DNA from: RGIG7213 sp045545665
GTDB lineage: Bacteria > Bacillota > Clostridia > Oscillospirales > CAG-272
Length of the DNA stretch: 64,000 nucleotides
Assembly: GCA_045545665.1 (NCBI GenBank)
Contig: JAZQBL010000013.1
Location: forward strand, 93,075 to 157,074
Direction: 5' to 3'
Shown here: piece by piece, positions 51,398 to 59,683 of the stretch
How the letters are laid out: each line of letters begins with the position of its first letter
How positions within the stretch are numbered: position 1 is the stretch's first letter
Position numbers and translations under genes: made by a program
Notes under the pieces: model-generated
What the model saw: the letters and a program-made list of their open reading frames with translations, nothing else
What the model was told of the DNA's origin: nothing
Databases searched by the model: none

Positions 51398-51575
51398 GCC
51401 TTTGTATTACAAAGGCATAGAGCAAAGCCCATGCCCCTAAAGCTGTACGAACGCTTCAATAGGCTCCCTCCGGGAGGGAGGCTTTTCGTTAGCCTCATTA
51501 TAACACAAATCGGCAGAGAAAACAAGTTCTCTGCCGAAGCTTTCGTGCTACTAATTCTCCGCTAAGAATGCAGAG
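51398..51575 (-). mobile_element. 178-bp MITE-like element sharing both ends with the RAYT element
   Basis: Left end GCCTTTGTA-T-TACAAAGGC (51398-51416) followed by GCAAAGCC; right end palindrome A (51511-51536) and a tail with AAGAATGCAGA. Both match the ends of 33033-33662. Inside is a different hairpin (CTCCCTCC/GGAGGGAG, 51464-51481). No reading frame fills it. The borders are approximate. Confidence 0.6.
51511..51536 (-). repeat. palindromic repeat, family A copy 3
   Basis: CGGCAGAGAA, loop AACAAG, TTCTCTGCCG, identical to copy 2. On the minus strand TTGTTT (51525-51520), 17 bp, TATAAT (51502-51497) points toward the gene at 51338. Confidence 0.75.
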
Positions 51576-51611
51576 AAAAAAGGAAAAACTTTTATTCTTG
51601 CTTTTTGTTTC

Positions 51612-51638
51612 AACGCAGCCGTACGGTTGCGTTTTTTT
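51612..51638 (+). terminator. terminator-like hairpin next to the NSS gene end
   Basis: AACGCAGCCG and CGGTTGCGTT pair (one G-T), followed by TTTTT on the plus strand. For the minus-strand NSS gene it follows the stop codon but lacks a T-run. Confidence 0.5.
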
Positions 51639-52989
51639 ATACTTTTACTATTCCGAATGCTTCCAGAACGGAGAAGATGAGTATGAAAACGATGCAAACG
51701 GGTGCTATATATTTTATAACTACCGTAAAGAGCTTGCGTGCTTTGAATGCTCCGCCGATCTCCGCTTCCTCGATTATTGCCTTAGGCTTGATGACGTAAC
51801 CGATGAATATACACGTTGCAAGTGCAACTATCGGCATAAGAACACTGTTGCTTGCAAAATCAAATAACGTGAGGAAATCCATTCCGATAAGCTTTATTCC
51901 GCTCCATATACCGTTACCGAGCGAGGACGGAACGCCGAACACGATGCATATGCCCAAAACGATGAAGCAAGCCGTTTTTCTCTTTATACCGAATTTATCG
52001 GTGAATATCGAAACAACCGTTTCCATAAGAGAAATCGAGGACGTAAGTGCGGCAAAAAGTACGAGCAGGAAGAAGGCAACGCCGATCATCTCGCCGCCCT
52101 TCATTGAGTCAAACACCTTCGGGAGCGTTACGAACATAAGTCCGCGACCTTTGTTAAGCGCCTCGGCACTGCCGCCCGAAAAAGCAAATACACCGGGAAC
52201 TATCATAAGTCCCGCAAGAAATGCTATGCCTGTGTCAAATATCTCTATCTGTCTTACGGATGATTCGATATTGACGTCCTTTTTCATATACGAGCCGTAC
52301 GTTATCATAATGCCCATTGCAAGTGACATCGAATAGAACAGCTGTCCCATTGCGGCAAGCACCGTGATTATTGAAAACTGTGAAAAGTCGGGCTTTATGT
52401 AGTAGATAACGCCTTCCCAAGCGCCGTCCGCCGTCATGGTATAGATTGCGATAAAGAGCGTTAAAACGACGAGGATGGGCATCATTATTTTACTTACCTT
52501 TTCGATACCCTTTTCAACGCCGAGCAAAACAACGAGCGCGGTAAGTCCCAAAAACAGCGCAAACCAGCCGATAGGCTCACCTACGCCGCCTATAAACGAC
52601 TCAAAATATCCATCAACTGCCGCCGCCTCACCGTGAGAGGTGAGAAATACCGAAAGATATTTTATGACCCAACCGCCTATTACACAGTAATAAGGGAGGA
52701 TTATTATCGGAACGATGGATGCCAAATATCCGACGAATGAAAATCTTTTATCGAGTGCTTTGAATGCACCGACAGCACTAAGCCCCGTTTTACGTCCCAA
52801 AGCTATTTCTGCCATCATCAAGGCAAAACCGAACGTAACAGCGAGGATAATGTACGTAAGCAGGAATATACCGCCGCCGTGCTTTGCGGCAAGATACGGA
52901 AAACGCCATATGTTTCCGAGTCCGACAGCGGAGCCTGCCGCTGCCAAAACAAAACCTATTTTACCTGTAAAACTACTTCTGTTATTCAC
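51637..52989 (-). CDS. neurotransmitter:sodium symporter family transporter
   Basis: A 450-residue NSS (LeuT-fold) transporter with about eleven or twelve transmembrane segments. The unwound TM1 sodium/substrate motif is GSAVGLGNIWRFPYLA; TM6 contains FYSMSLAMGIMITYGSY. Bacterial members take up amino acids with Na+. The start is GTG 52989 because AAAGGAGA lies 5 nt upstream; the frame is open 20 codons further but without a ribosome site. Substrate unknown. Confidence 0.93.
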   Translation of the reverse strand: MNNRSSFTGKIGFVLAAAGSAVGLGNIWRFPYLAAKHGGGIFLLTYIILAVTFGFALMMAEIALGRKTGLSAVGAFKALDKRFSFVGYLASIVPIIILPYYCVIGGWVIKYLSVFLTSHGEAAAVDGYFESFIGGVGEPIGWFALFLGLTALVVLLGVEKGIEKVSKIMMPILVVLTLFIAIYTMTADGAWEGVIYYIKPDFSQFSIITVLAAMGQLFYSMSLAMGIMITYGSYMKKDVNIESSVRQIEIFDTGIAFLAGLMIVPGVFAFSGGSAEALNKGRGLMFVTLPKVFDSMKGGEMIGVAFFLLVLFAALTSSISLMETVVSIFTDKFGIKRKTACFIVLGICIVFGVPSSLGNGIWSGIKLIGMDFLTLFDFASNSVLMPIVALATCIFIGYVIKPKAIIEEAEIGGAFKARKLFTVVIKYIAPVCIVFILIFSVLEAFGIVKV

Positions 52990-53087
52990 GAAAATCTCCT
53001 TTGCTGAAAAAACTCCATATATTATTACACAAAAATTCAAAAAAGGCAATAGGAAACGGAAATTTTTTTAAATTTTTCTCATACCTC

Positions 53088-53118
53088 TTGACAAATCATA
53101 CTATGCGTGATATAGTAT
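53088..53118 (+). promoter_or_regulatory. padR-operon promoter with overlapping palindromic operator
   Basis: TTGACA (53088-53093), 17 bp, TATAGT (53111-53116). ATACTAT (53098-53104) and ATAGTAT (53112-53118) form a perfect inverted repeat over the spacer and -10 box: a likely PadR autoregulatory site. Confidence 0.7.
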
Positions 53119-53242
53119 TATGCGATAGGAAGTGTGACGTAAAGTCTTATTCATTTTATCCTATACAATAACAGCTCACGTCTCGGAATTTAAATTTCAC
53201 AAAGTGCGGTGCCGCCGCCCGGGCGGCGAAATGGAGGTCGAT

Positions 53243-53557
53243 ATGGATATTCAACTCAAGCGGGGATATATTGAAATATGCGTGCTGGCTTCGATGCTGA
53301 AGGAAGAAACGTACGGATACAAGCTGATAAAGGACATCGAACCGATAATGGACATTTCAGAATCAACGCTTTATCCGATACTAAAACGGCTTGAAGCATC
53401 GGGGTGCGTAAGTTCAAGGACGGCGGAATACAACAGCCGTCTTCGCAAATATTACTCGATAACAGACTCGGGCCGTGAAAGAATACGGGAATTTTTATCG
53501 GACTGGCAAGATATAGAAAAAACTTACAACTATATAAAGGAGGAGTGGGAAGGATGA
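53243..53557 (+). CDS. PadR family transcriptional regulator
   Basis: A 104-residue PadR winged helix: RGYIEICVLASMLKEETYGY, SESTLYPILKRLEASGCVSS and RKYYSITDSGRERI. The start is ATG 53243, 4 nt after GGAGGT; the in-frame upstream codons have no ribosome site. It controls, with high likelihood, its own operon with DUF1700 and DUF4097 genes, a recurring envelope-linked trio in Firmicutes. Confidence 0.92.
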   Translation: MDIQLKRGYIEICVLASMLKEETYGYKLIKDIEPIMDISESTLYPILKRLEASGCVSSRTAEYNSRLRKYYSITDSGRERIREFLSDWQDIEKTYNYIKEEWEG

Positions 53558-54075
53558 ATAAAAAACAATTTCTTGAAGCCCTCGGCGCATCACTGAAGGA
53601 CGTAAAAAAGGAAGAAAGAGAAGAAACGCTTGCATATTACGAGGAGATAATTGCCGACAGGTGCGACGGCGGAATGAGTGAAGAGGAAGCGGTAAGCTCC
53701 CTCGGCAGTATAGACGATATCGTGCGCCACGTTTTGGAAGATGCACATTTTGAAGAAGAAGCAACGAATGAAAGAGTAACTGCATGGGATTTTGTAAAAG
53801 CTCTTATCGTCGGATTTTGCATCGTATGTGCAAACTTATGGGCATGGGAGCTTGATCTTATGATGTGGGTAAGCGGTATTTCGGTCGTCGTTTTCGGTTT
53901 ACCGAACATTGCAACCTCAAGTGCAATGTACGTCGGATGCGGTATTATCATGTGTGCTTTGGCACTTGCGCTTTGCGTACCGTGTGTAAAATTCACAAAA
54001 TGGTCGTTTTCACAGATAAAAGGGTATTTTTTCAAGATAAAATCATTCTTTGAAGGACTCGGAGGTAACAAGTAA
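53554..54075 (+). CDS. DUF1700 (HAAS-type) membrane protein
   Basis: A 173-residue protein. The N-terminal helical domain (MNKKQFLEALGASLKDVKKE then YYEEIIADRCDGGMSEEEAV) is the DUF1700/HAAS signalling domain, followed by two or three membrane segments. The start overlaps the padR stop (ATGA), and the stop overlaps the next start (TAATG). Likely to link the PadR regulator to the membrane; exact role unknown. Confidence 0.88.
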   Translation: MNKKQFLEALGASLKDVKKEEREETLAYYEEIIADRCDGGMSEEEAVSSLGSIDDIVRHVLEDAHFEEEATNERVTAWDFVKALIVGFCIVCANLWAWELDLMMWVSGISVVVFGLPNIATSSAMYVGCGIIMCALALALCVPCVKFTKWSFSQIKGYFFKIKSFFEGLGGNK

Positions 54076-54851
54076 TGAAAAGATCAACTATCGTTTTATT
54101 AGTCGCCCTTGTTATGTTTTTGTGCGGTGTCGGTCTTACCGTTTACGGTGCCGTAGCACAAAAAGACGCTGTCGGTACTGCAGTAACGGACGAGCTGAGT
54201 GTCGGTGAAATAAACAGAATCGACATTGACGTGCTTGCATCATCCGTTGAAATAAAGCCTTCATCCGACGGTAAAATTCATCTTTCATATGAAAATGCGG
54301 TATTTTGCAGATACACTCACACAGTCAAAGACGGCGAGCTTAAAATAGAATGTAAAGACGTTATTCCGCACGTGTCCTTCGGTGTAACGACGTCAAGCAA
54401 GGTAGTTTTACTCATTCCCGACGGTATGAAGGCAAATATCGAAGCTGAGCTTGATGCAGGTGTATTTACGCTTGAAGATCTGACGCTTTCGGGCAAAATA
54501 GACGTTGAAAGTGATGCAGGTAACGTAACGTTCAAAAACGCAAACGCGGAAGGTGTTTGTGCAAAGACCGACGTCGGAAGTGTTAAAATAAACGACTGCA
54601 AATTTGCATCGTTCGATGCGGAAACGGACGTCGGAAGCATAAACGTTGACAGTCTTGACTGCCGTGTTACGTCACTTTCAAGCGACGTCGGAAGCATAAA
54701 GGGCAAGCTTTGCGGAAAGCTTGAAGATTACACCGTATCCTGCAGAAAAGATATGGGCTCTTGCAACGTATCCGACAGAGTCGGCGGTGATAAAATATTA
54801 AAAGTCAGCACCTCCGTCGGCAGTATCAACATCACCTTTACCGAGGAATAA
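54075..54851 (+). CDS. DUF4097 beta-repeat protein with N-terminal membrane anchor
   Basis: A 258-residue protein. One hydrophobic N-terminal segment (TIVLLVALVMFLCGVGLTVY) precedes a right-handed beta-repeat region with the recurring motif DVGS (KTDVGSVKIND, ETDVGSINVDS, SSDVGSIKGK, KDMGSCNVSD, STSVGSINI). This is the DUF4097 pattern, an adhesin-like or envelope-stress fold. Third gene of the PadR operon, translationally coupled. Confidence 0.88.
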   Translation: MKRSTIVLLVALVMFLCGVGLTVYGAVAQKDAVGTAVTDELSVGEINRIDIDVLASSVEIKPSSDGKIHLSYENAVFCRYTHTVKDGELKIECKDVIPHVSFGVTTSSKVVLLIPDGMKANIEAELDAGVFTLEDLTLSGKIDVESDAGNVTFKNANAEGVCAKTDVGSVKINDCKFASFDAETDVGSINVDSLDCRVTSLSSDVGSIKGKLCGKLEDYTVSCRKDMGSCNVSDRVGGDKILKVSTSVGSINITFTEE

Positions 54852-54874
54852 TTGTAAACTTTTTAATAGAAGTA

Positions 54875-54902
54875 TTGACAAATCACGTCTTTCGGGTATA
54901 AT
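54875..54902 (+). promoter_or_regulatory. promoter of the valS transcript
   Basis: TTGACA (54875-54880), 16 bp, TATAAT (54897-54902). Confidence 0.85.
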
Positions 54903-54907
54903 GGTCG

Positions 54908-55177
54908 TAAGTTGATAAAATGCGTTGATGAGAAGGAGTACGAAAAAAACTCTGTTTCAGAGAGGGACGGGTAGGTGCAACGTCCTATAGAGCTTTTCGG
55001 AAGGTAGTCTCGGAGCGGCGGCAAGAACGGGCAAAGCCTTATTAGATGCCGACGGGTGCACAGCCGTAAAGACGTGCGGCGGCTTTTCGGCTGCGTAAGG
55101 TATCACGGTAACGCCGTGGTATGAAGTTAGGTGGTAACACGGGAATCCCTCGTCCTAATACGGACGGGGGATTTTTT
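54908..55177 (+). promoter_or_regulatory. T-box leader, tRNA-Val type
   Basis: AGGTGGTAACACGGGAA (55130-55146) is the T-box, with the terminator ATCCCTCGTCC/CGGACGGGGGAT and a T-run at 55145-55177. The specifier loop has GGAAGGTAGTC, giving Val codons GTA (55004-55006) or GTC (55007-55009). It should control valS through tRNA-Val charging. Confidence 0.9.
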
Positions 55178-55226
55178 GGCCTTCCCCAGCGGGGGAAGGG
55201 GGACCGCTTTAGCGGTGGATGAGGTG
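55178..55226 (+). repeat. left inverted repeat of the DUF559 unit (49 bp)
   Basis: A hairpin CTTCCCC-agc-GGGGGAAG followed by ACCGC-ttta-GCGGT and TGGATGAGGTG. It provides the ribosome site (GAGGTG) of the DUF559 gene. It begins right at the T-run of the T-box terminator. Confidence 0.85.
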
Positions 55227-55230
55227 TAAT

Positions 55231-55608
55231 ATGATTCCTTACAACAAAAAACTTGTATCAAATGCAAGAGAACTACGTAAAAATATGACACCCGAAGAAA
55301 AACATTTATGGTATGATTTTTTAAAGCGACTCCCGTTAAACGTAAAACGTCAACATAATATTGAAAATTACATTGTTGATTTTTATATTGCAAAAAACAA
55401 AACAGTGATTGAAATCGACGGTATTCAGCACACCTCTTCCGAACACAAGGAAGCCGATAGAAAAAGAGATGAAGATCTTGCAAAATGGGGAATTACCGTG
55501 TTAAGATATTCCAATGACAGCATAAGAAAAAATTTTCGTGTTGTATCGGATGATATTTTAAAAAAATTGGGATTGGTTTATGAGGATTTAAAGGTCGTGG
55601 AGAGGTAA
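55231..55608 (+). CDS. DUF559 (endonuclease-fold) protein inside an inverted-repeat unit
   Basis: A 125-residue protein of the DUF559 family, PD-(D/E)XK-related and akin to very-short-patch-repair endonucleases. It starts MIPYNKKLVSNARELRKNMT; the core FLKRLPLNVKRQHNIENYIV then DFYIAKNKTVIEIDGIQH (D...ExD) and TVLRYSNDSIRKN matches the fold. The start is ATG 55231, 4 nt after GAGGTG, itself in the left inverted repeat. It lies between the T-box and valS. Such genes recur beside similar repeats in Firmicutes (from memory); nuclease activity and mobility are not shown. Confidence 0.85.
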   Translation: MIPYNKKLVSNARELRKNMTPEEKHLWYDFLKRLPLNVKRQHNIENYIVDFYIAKNKTVIEIDGIQHTSSEHKEADRKRDEDLAKWGITVLRYSNDSIRKNFRVVSDDILKKLGLVYEDLKVVER

Positions 55609-55657
55609 CACCTCATCCACCGCTAAAGCGGTCCCCCTTCTCCCACTGGAGAAGGCT
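55609..55657 (-). repeat. right inverted repeat of the DUF559 unit (49 bp)
   Basis: The reverse complement matches the left repeat at 45 of 49 positions, and two of the four differences are compensatory in the hairpin stem (CTTCTCC-agt-GGGAGAAG). It starts at the stop codon of the DUF559 gene. Confidence 0.85.
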
Positions 55658-55691
55658 ATATATACGATAATTAATTGAAAGGATATACAAA

Positions 55692-58319
55692 ATGAAAGAG
55701 ATCGAAAAGACTTACGACCCGAGCAAGGTCGAAGACAGACTTTACAAAGCCTGGTGTGACGGCGGTTACTTCACACCCGACGTAAATGACGGAAAGCCTG
55801 CATTTACGATAGTTATTCCGCCTCCAAATGTAACAGGACAGCTTCACATGGGTCACGCCCTTGATGAAACGCTTCAGGATATTCTTATCCGTTACAAGAG
55901 AATGAAGGGCTTTTCCACCCTTTGGGTTCCCGGAACGGACCATGCAGGTATTGCAACGCAGATAAAGGTCGAGGAATTTTTGAGAAAGAACGAAGGTCTT
56001 ACACGTTACGACCTCGGCCGTGAAAAATTCCTTGAAAGAGTATGGGATTGGAAAGCACAGTACGGCTCCACCATCATCCGCCAGCTTCAGAAGCTCGGTG
56101 CTTCCTGCGACTGGACACGTTTGCGCTTCACGATGGACGAAGGACTTTCCCGTGCCGTACGTGAAGTATTCGTAAACCTTTACGACAAGGGTCTCATCTA
56201 CAGAGGCTACAGAATAATAAACTGGTGTCCTCACTGCCGTACGGCGTTGTCCGATGCCGAGGTTGAATATTCCGAGGATGCAGGTCATTTCTGGCACATC
56301 AGATATCCCATCAAGGACAGCAACGAGTATCTGACTATCGCCACGACACGTCCGGAAACGCTTCTCGGCGATACTGCCGTTGCGGTAAATCCCGAGGACG
56401 AAAGATATACGCATCTCGTCGGCAAAACGCTCATTTTGCCGCTCGTAAACAGAGAAATACCGATCATCGCCGACGACTACGTTGACAAGGAATTCGGTAC
56501 GGGCTGTGTTAAGATAACACCTGCGCACGACCCGAACGACTTTATGGTCGGTCAGCGCCACGACCTTGAGATAATCAAGGTAATGGACGACGATGCAAAG
56601 ATAAACGAATACGGCGGAAAGTATCAGGGTCTTGGCAGATACGAAGCACGCAAGCAGATCGTTGCAGACCTTGAAGCCGAAGGATATCTTGTAAAGGTCG
56701 AAGCACACAATCACAACGTCGGCAAGTGCTACCGTTGCGGCGACACAGTCGAGCCTTTGACGTCAGACCAGTGGTTTGTAAAGATGGGTCCGATGATACA
56801 GCCCGCAATAGATGCCGTAAAGGACGGCAGAATAAGCTACGAGCCCGACAGATTCAGCAAAATATACATCAACTGGATGGAAAACCTCCACGACTGGTGC
56901 ATTTCCCGTCAGCTCTGGTGGGGACACAGAATACCTGCATTCTACTGCGAAAAATGCGGTAAAATGACTGTATCGAAAACGGATATCGACGTATGTCCCG
57001 AATGCGGCGGCGCAGTTCATCAGGACGAAGACGTGCTTGACACGTGGTTCTCCTCCGCACTCTGGCCGTTCTCAACGCTCGGCTGGCCCGACAAAACGCC
57101 CGATCTTGAAAAATACTACCCGACAGACGTTCTCGTAACGGGTTACGATATAATCACGTTCTGGGTATCGAGAATGATATTCTCCGCAATGGAGCATATG
57201 AACGAAATACCGTTCAAGCACGTATTTATCCACGGTCTTGTAAGAGACGCGCAGGGCAGAAAGATGTCGAAATCTCTCGGAAACGGCATAGATCCCTTGC
57301 AGATAATCGACAAATACGGCGCAGACGCACTCCGCTTTGCACTTGCTACGGGTAACTCACCCGGAAACGATATGCGTTTCTCGGACGAAAAGATCGAAGC
57401 TTCCCGTAACTTCTCAAACAAGATATGGAATGCGGCACGCTTCGTGCTTATGAATCTTGACATTGAAAAGATCGAGCTTCCCGAAAAGTCCGAACTCAGA
57501 ATTGAGGACAAATGGATACTTTCAAAGCTCAACAGACTTACGAAAGAAGTATCTGCAAACCTTGAATCGTTCGAACTCGGCGTTGCCCTTTCGAAGCTTT
57601 ACGACTTCATCTGGGACAACTTCTGTGACTGGTACATTGAGCTTCTGAAGCCCCGTTTCAACGACAAGGGCAGCAAGGATAACCTCGTAGCTCAGAACGT
57701 CATCGCTTACGTTCTTACCTCTGCTCTCAAGCTTTTGCATCCGTTTATGCCGTTCATCACGGAAGAGCTTTACCAGGCACTTCCCCACACGGACGAAAGC
57801 ATTATGATATCCGCTTACCCCGAATACGACGACGCTTTGAATTTCCCCGAGGACGAATCGCGTATGCAGTCACTTATCGCCGCTGTTAAGGCTGTAAGAA
57901 ACAGACGCGCAGAGATGAACGTACCTCCGTCAAAGAAGGCTACGGTATTCATAAAGAGTGAAAAACACGATGCGTTCAACGAAACGACGTCGGGCTTCTT
58001 CACAAGACTTGCATCGGCTTCCGAGGTCGTTTACACGGATGAATACACGGGTGAGGATGCAGTTTCCATAATCACGGACGACTGTGCTATATACATTCCT
58101 TTGTCCGAGGTCGTTGACTTTGAAAAGGAAAAGGCACGTCTTGAAGGCGAGCTTGTAAAGACTCAAGGCGAGATAGACCGTCTTGAAAAGAAGCTTTCAA
58201 ACGAAGGCTTCGTTGCAAAAGCGCCTGCGGCAGTCGTTGAAGGCGAACGTGCAAAGCTGAAAGCTTACAAAGAAAAAGCGGAAAGCATCACGTCTGAGAT
58301 CGCTAAATACAACAAATAA
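55692..58319 (+). CDS. valS: valyl-tRNA synthetase
   Basis: An 875-residue class I synthetase: HIGH region PPNVTGQLHMGHALDETLQD, editing (CP1) domain with ATTRPETLLGDTAVAVNPED, a zinc-type Cys pair (KCGKMTVSKTDIDVCPECGG), KMSKS in GRKMSKSLGN, the anticodon-binding helices and the C-terminal tRNA-binding coiled coil (FEKEKARLEGELVKTQGEID). AAAGGATATAC precedes ATG 55692. The Val T-box is separated from it by the DUF559 unit. Confidence 0.97.
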   Translation: MKEIEKTYDPSKVEDRLYKAWCDGGYFTPDVNDGKPAFTIVIPPPNVTGQLHMGHALDETLQDILIRYKRMKGFSTLWVPGTDHAGIATQIKVEEFLRKNEGLTRYDLGREKFLERVWDWKAQYGSTIIRQLQKLGASCDWTRLRFTMDEGLSRAVREVFVNLYDKGLIYRGYRIINWCPHCRTALSDAEVEYSEDAGHFWHIRYPIKDSNEYLTIATTRPETLLGDTAVAVNPEDERYTHLVGKTLILPLVNREIPIIADDYVDKEFGTGCVKITPAHDPNDFMVGQRHDLEIIKVMDDDAKINEYGGKYQGLGRYEARKQIVADLEAEGYLVKVEAHNHNVGKCYRCGDTVEPLTSDQWFVKMGPMIQPAIDAVKDGRISYEPDRFSKIYINWMENLHDWCISRQLWWGHRIPAFYCEKCGKMTVSKTDIDVCPECGGAVHQDEDVLDTWFSSALWPFSTLGWPDKTPDLEKYYPTDVLVTGYDIITFWVSRMIFSAMEHMNEIPFKHVFIHGLVRDAQGRKMSKSLGNGIDPLQIIDKYGADALRFALATGNSPGNDMRFSDEKIEASRNFSNKIWNAARFVLMNLDIEKIELPEKSELRIEDKWILSKLNRLTKEVSANLESFELGVALSKLYDFIWDNFCDWYIELLKPRFNDKGSKDNLVAQNVIAYVLTSALKLLHPFMPFITEELYQALPHTDESIMISAYPEYDDALNFPEDESRMQSLIAAVKAVRNRRAEMNVPPSKKATVFIKSEKHDAFNETTSGFFTRLASASEVVYTDEYTGEDAVSIITDDCAIYIPLSEVVDFEKEKARLEGELVKTQGEIDRLEKKLSNEGFVAKAPAAVVEGERAKLKAYKEKAESITSEIAKYNK

Positions 58320-58408
58320 TAATTTATCAGACATTAACTGTCCCATACTCTAAAAAACCTTGATATTACTGGGTTTTTCACCTATTACAAACTCAACTGT
58401 TATGTATT

Positions 58409-58455
58409 TTCCCTTGTTTTTGCCCTTATGAGCGAAAACAAGGGAATCTTTTTTA
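58409..58455 (+). terminator. terminator of valS
   Basis: TTCCCTTGTTTT (58409-58420) pairs with AAAACAAGGGAA (58435-58446), then TCTTTTTT. Confidence 0.85.
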
Positions 58456-58542
58456 CATCTAACCGCCAACGACCTTATCGAACAGTCTTGCGGAAGTACG
58501 CTTTGCTTTCAGAAAACCTCAAGCTTTATGTACATTTCGTGA

Positions 58543-58695
58543 GTCAGCGTCGGTATGGTGGCAACGCCTCCGTTATCCTCTGAGAACAATTCGCTGCGTG
58601 AAATTCCCATAAAGGAGACGGTCGCACTACCGTCCGAGCAATTTATGCGAGGTTATGTCGATTTAGCGGAGATCAGGGCTAAATATATGCTGTAA
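58543..58695 (+). pseudogene. coding remnant of unknown origin
   Basis: A frame of about 50 codons reads VSVGMVATPPLSSENNSL, REIPIKETVALPSEQF and MRGYVDLAEIRAKYML. It looks like real protein sequence (consistent codon use, mixed composition), but no ribosome site precedes the only ATG (58555) and a stop cuts it off from similar-looking sequence just upstream. Probably the 3' end of a lost gene. Family unknown. Confidence 0.45.
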
Positions 58696-59046
58696 TGAGT
58701 ACGTTTTTTGTCCTATTCATAGCACTTTATGTTCGCTTCAGCACTTTTTTGAAAAAAGTTTCAAATTTTTTCGGTTATCTTACTCCTCGTTCTGTCAGTA
58801 CATAGAATAATCGAGCAAACGTCTTTCAACGCGGAGTGGTTTACTCTCAATATAAGTAATGATCGATTTTGGTCAAAAAGTCAAGGGATAGGCTCAACTT
58901 TTTTTCGTTTTAAATTGGAAACATTTTATGACGAAAATGCACGTCCGACATTACCGCCGAACGTGCTGTGTTATATCGTGTTACGAGAATTTTTGAAAAT
59001 TTTTCGTCAACAAACAGATTATTTTTCTCATAGAATGCGACACCTA
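58696..59046. other. gene-poor spacer
   Basis: AT-rich, no frame with a ribosome site, no recognised RNA. A weak hairpin (ACTTTTTTGAAAAAAGT near 58741) is present. Together with the remnant upstream this makes a ~700-bp stretch without an intact gene between valS and the next gene. Confidence 0.4.
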
Positions 59047-59583
59047 CTATTGCTCTTTTACCAACGTCAGCTCATAGACCTTGCCAACCTCGGCGGTGCC
59101 TTCGCCACCGATCAGCGTCAGCTTGTCCCCATCAACTGTATAGGTGTATTGGCAATCGGTAACGTAGTCCAGGGCAAAATCAAGGTACAGAGTACCATCC
59201 TCTGCTTTGTATGTAAATTCAAAGTGATTGCTGCCGTCGAGGCACATACAGCCCTTACCCTCGCCGTCAAACTCATACTCAGTGTATTGGTCGTAGTGCC
59301 ATACACCGGAAAGGTCTGCATTATCATGATTTTTATCTGCACAGCCTTTGCAAATCAAAACAATAATCAAAACCGACACGACAAGAGCGAAAACGGATGC
59401 AACAGCAATTTTACGCCGGCGTGCTTTGCGCTTTTTTGCACTCATTCGTTTAGAAGATAAGTATCTTCCCGGACGAGCTGTTGTTCGAGCCTGCTGTGTA
59501 GATTGCCTTTGTGTTGGGTTGTTTTCATTGCCTTTATTACATATTTCTAAGAATTCGTTGTATTCTTTATCTTTGTCGTTCAC
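59047..59583 (-). CDS. membrane-anchored protein with DUF5640-like C-terminal domain
   Basis: A 178-residue protein. A polar, Gln/Arg-rich N-terminal segment and basic cluster (SAKKRKARRRK) precede one transmembrane helix (about 59-81), then a small beta-rich domain (LSGVWHYDQYTEYEFDGEGK and TLYLDFALDYVTDCQYTYTV, DGDKLTLIGG) resembling DUF5640. It starts at GTG 59583, with AAGGAG upstream. It lies downstream of the dockerin gene in the same direction, but tandem hairpins separate them. Confidence 0.75.
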   Translation of the reverse strand: MNDKDKEYNEFLEICNKGNENNPTQRQSTQQARTTARPGRYLSSKRMSAKKRKARRRKIAVASVFALVVSVLIIVLICKGCADKNHDNADLSGVWHYDQYTEYEFDGEGKGCMCLDGSNHFEFTYKAEDGTLYLDFALDYVTDCQYTYTVDGDKLTLIGGEGTAEVGKVYELTLVKEQ

Positions 59584-59609
59584 TGATTAAAACTCCTTGC
59601 TTTCTATAC

Positions 59610-59677
59610 TCTCTCCAAAACGGCAAAGCGAACTTTGCCGCTTTGGAGAGAGACTATCCGATCACGGATAGTCTCTC
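59610..59677. repeat. two overlapping perfect hairpins, tandem
   Basis: Hairpin 1: TCTCTCCAAAACGGCAAAG, loop CGAA, then its complement (59610-59651, one mismatch). Hairpin 2: GAGAGACTATCCG, loop ATCA, CGGATAGTCTCTC (59648-59677). They share GAGA and so could be alternative structures. The first 19 bases recur at 63973-63991. Confidence 0.8.
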
Positions 59678-59683
59678 GATAAG

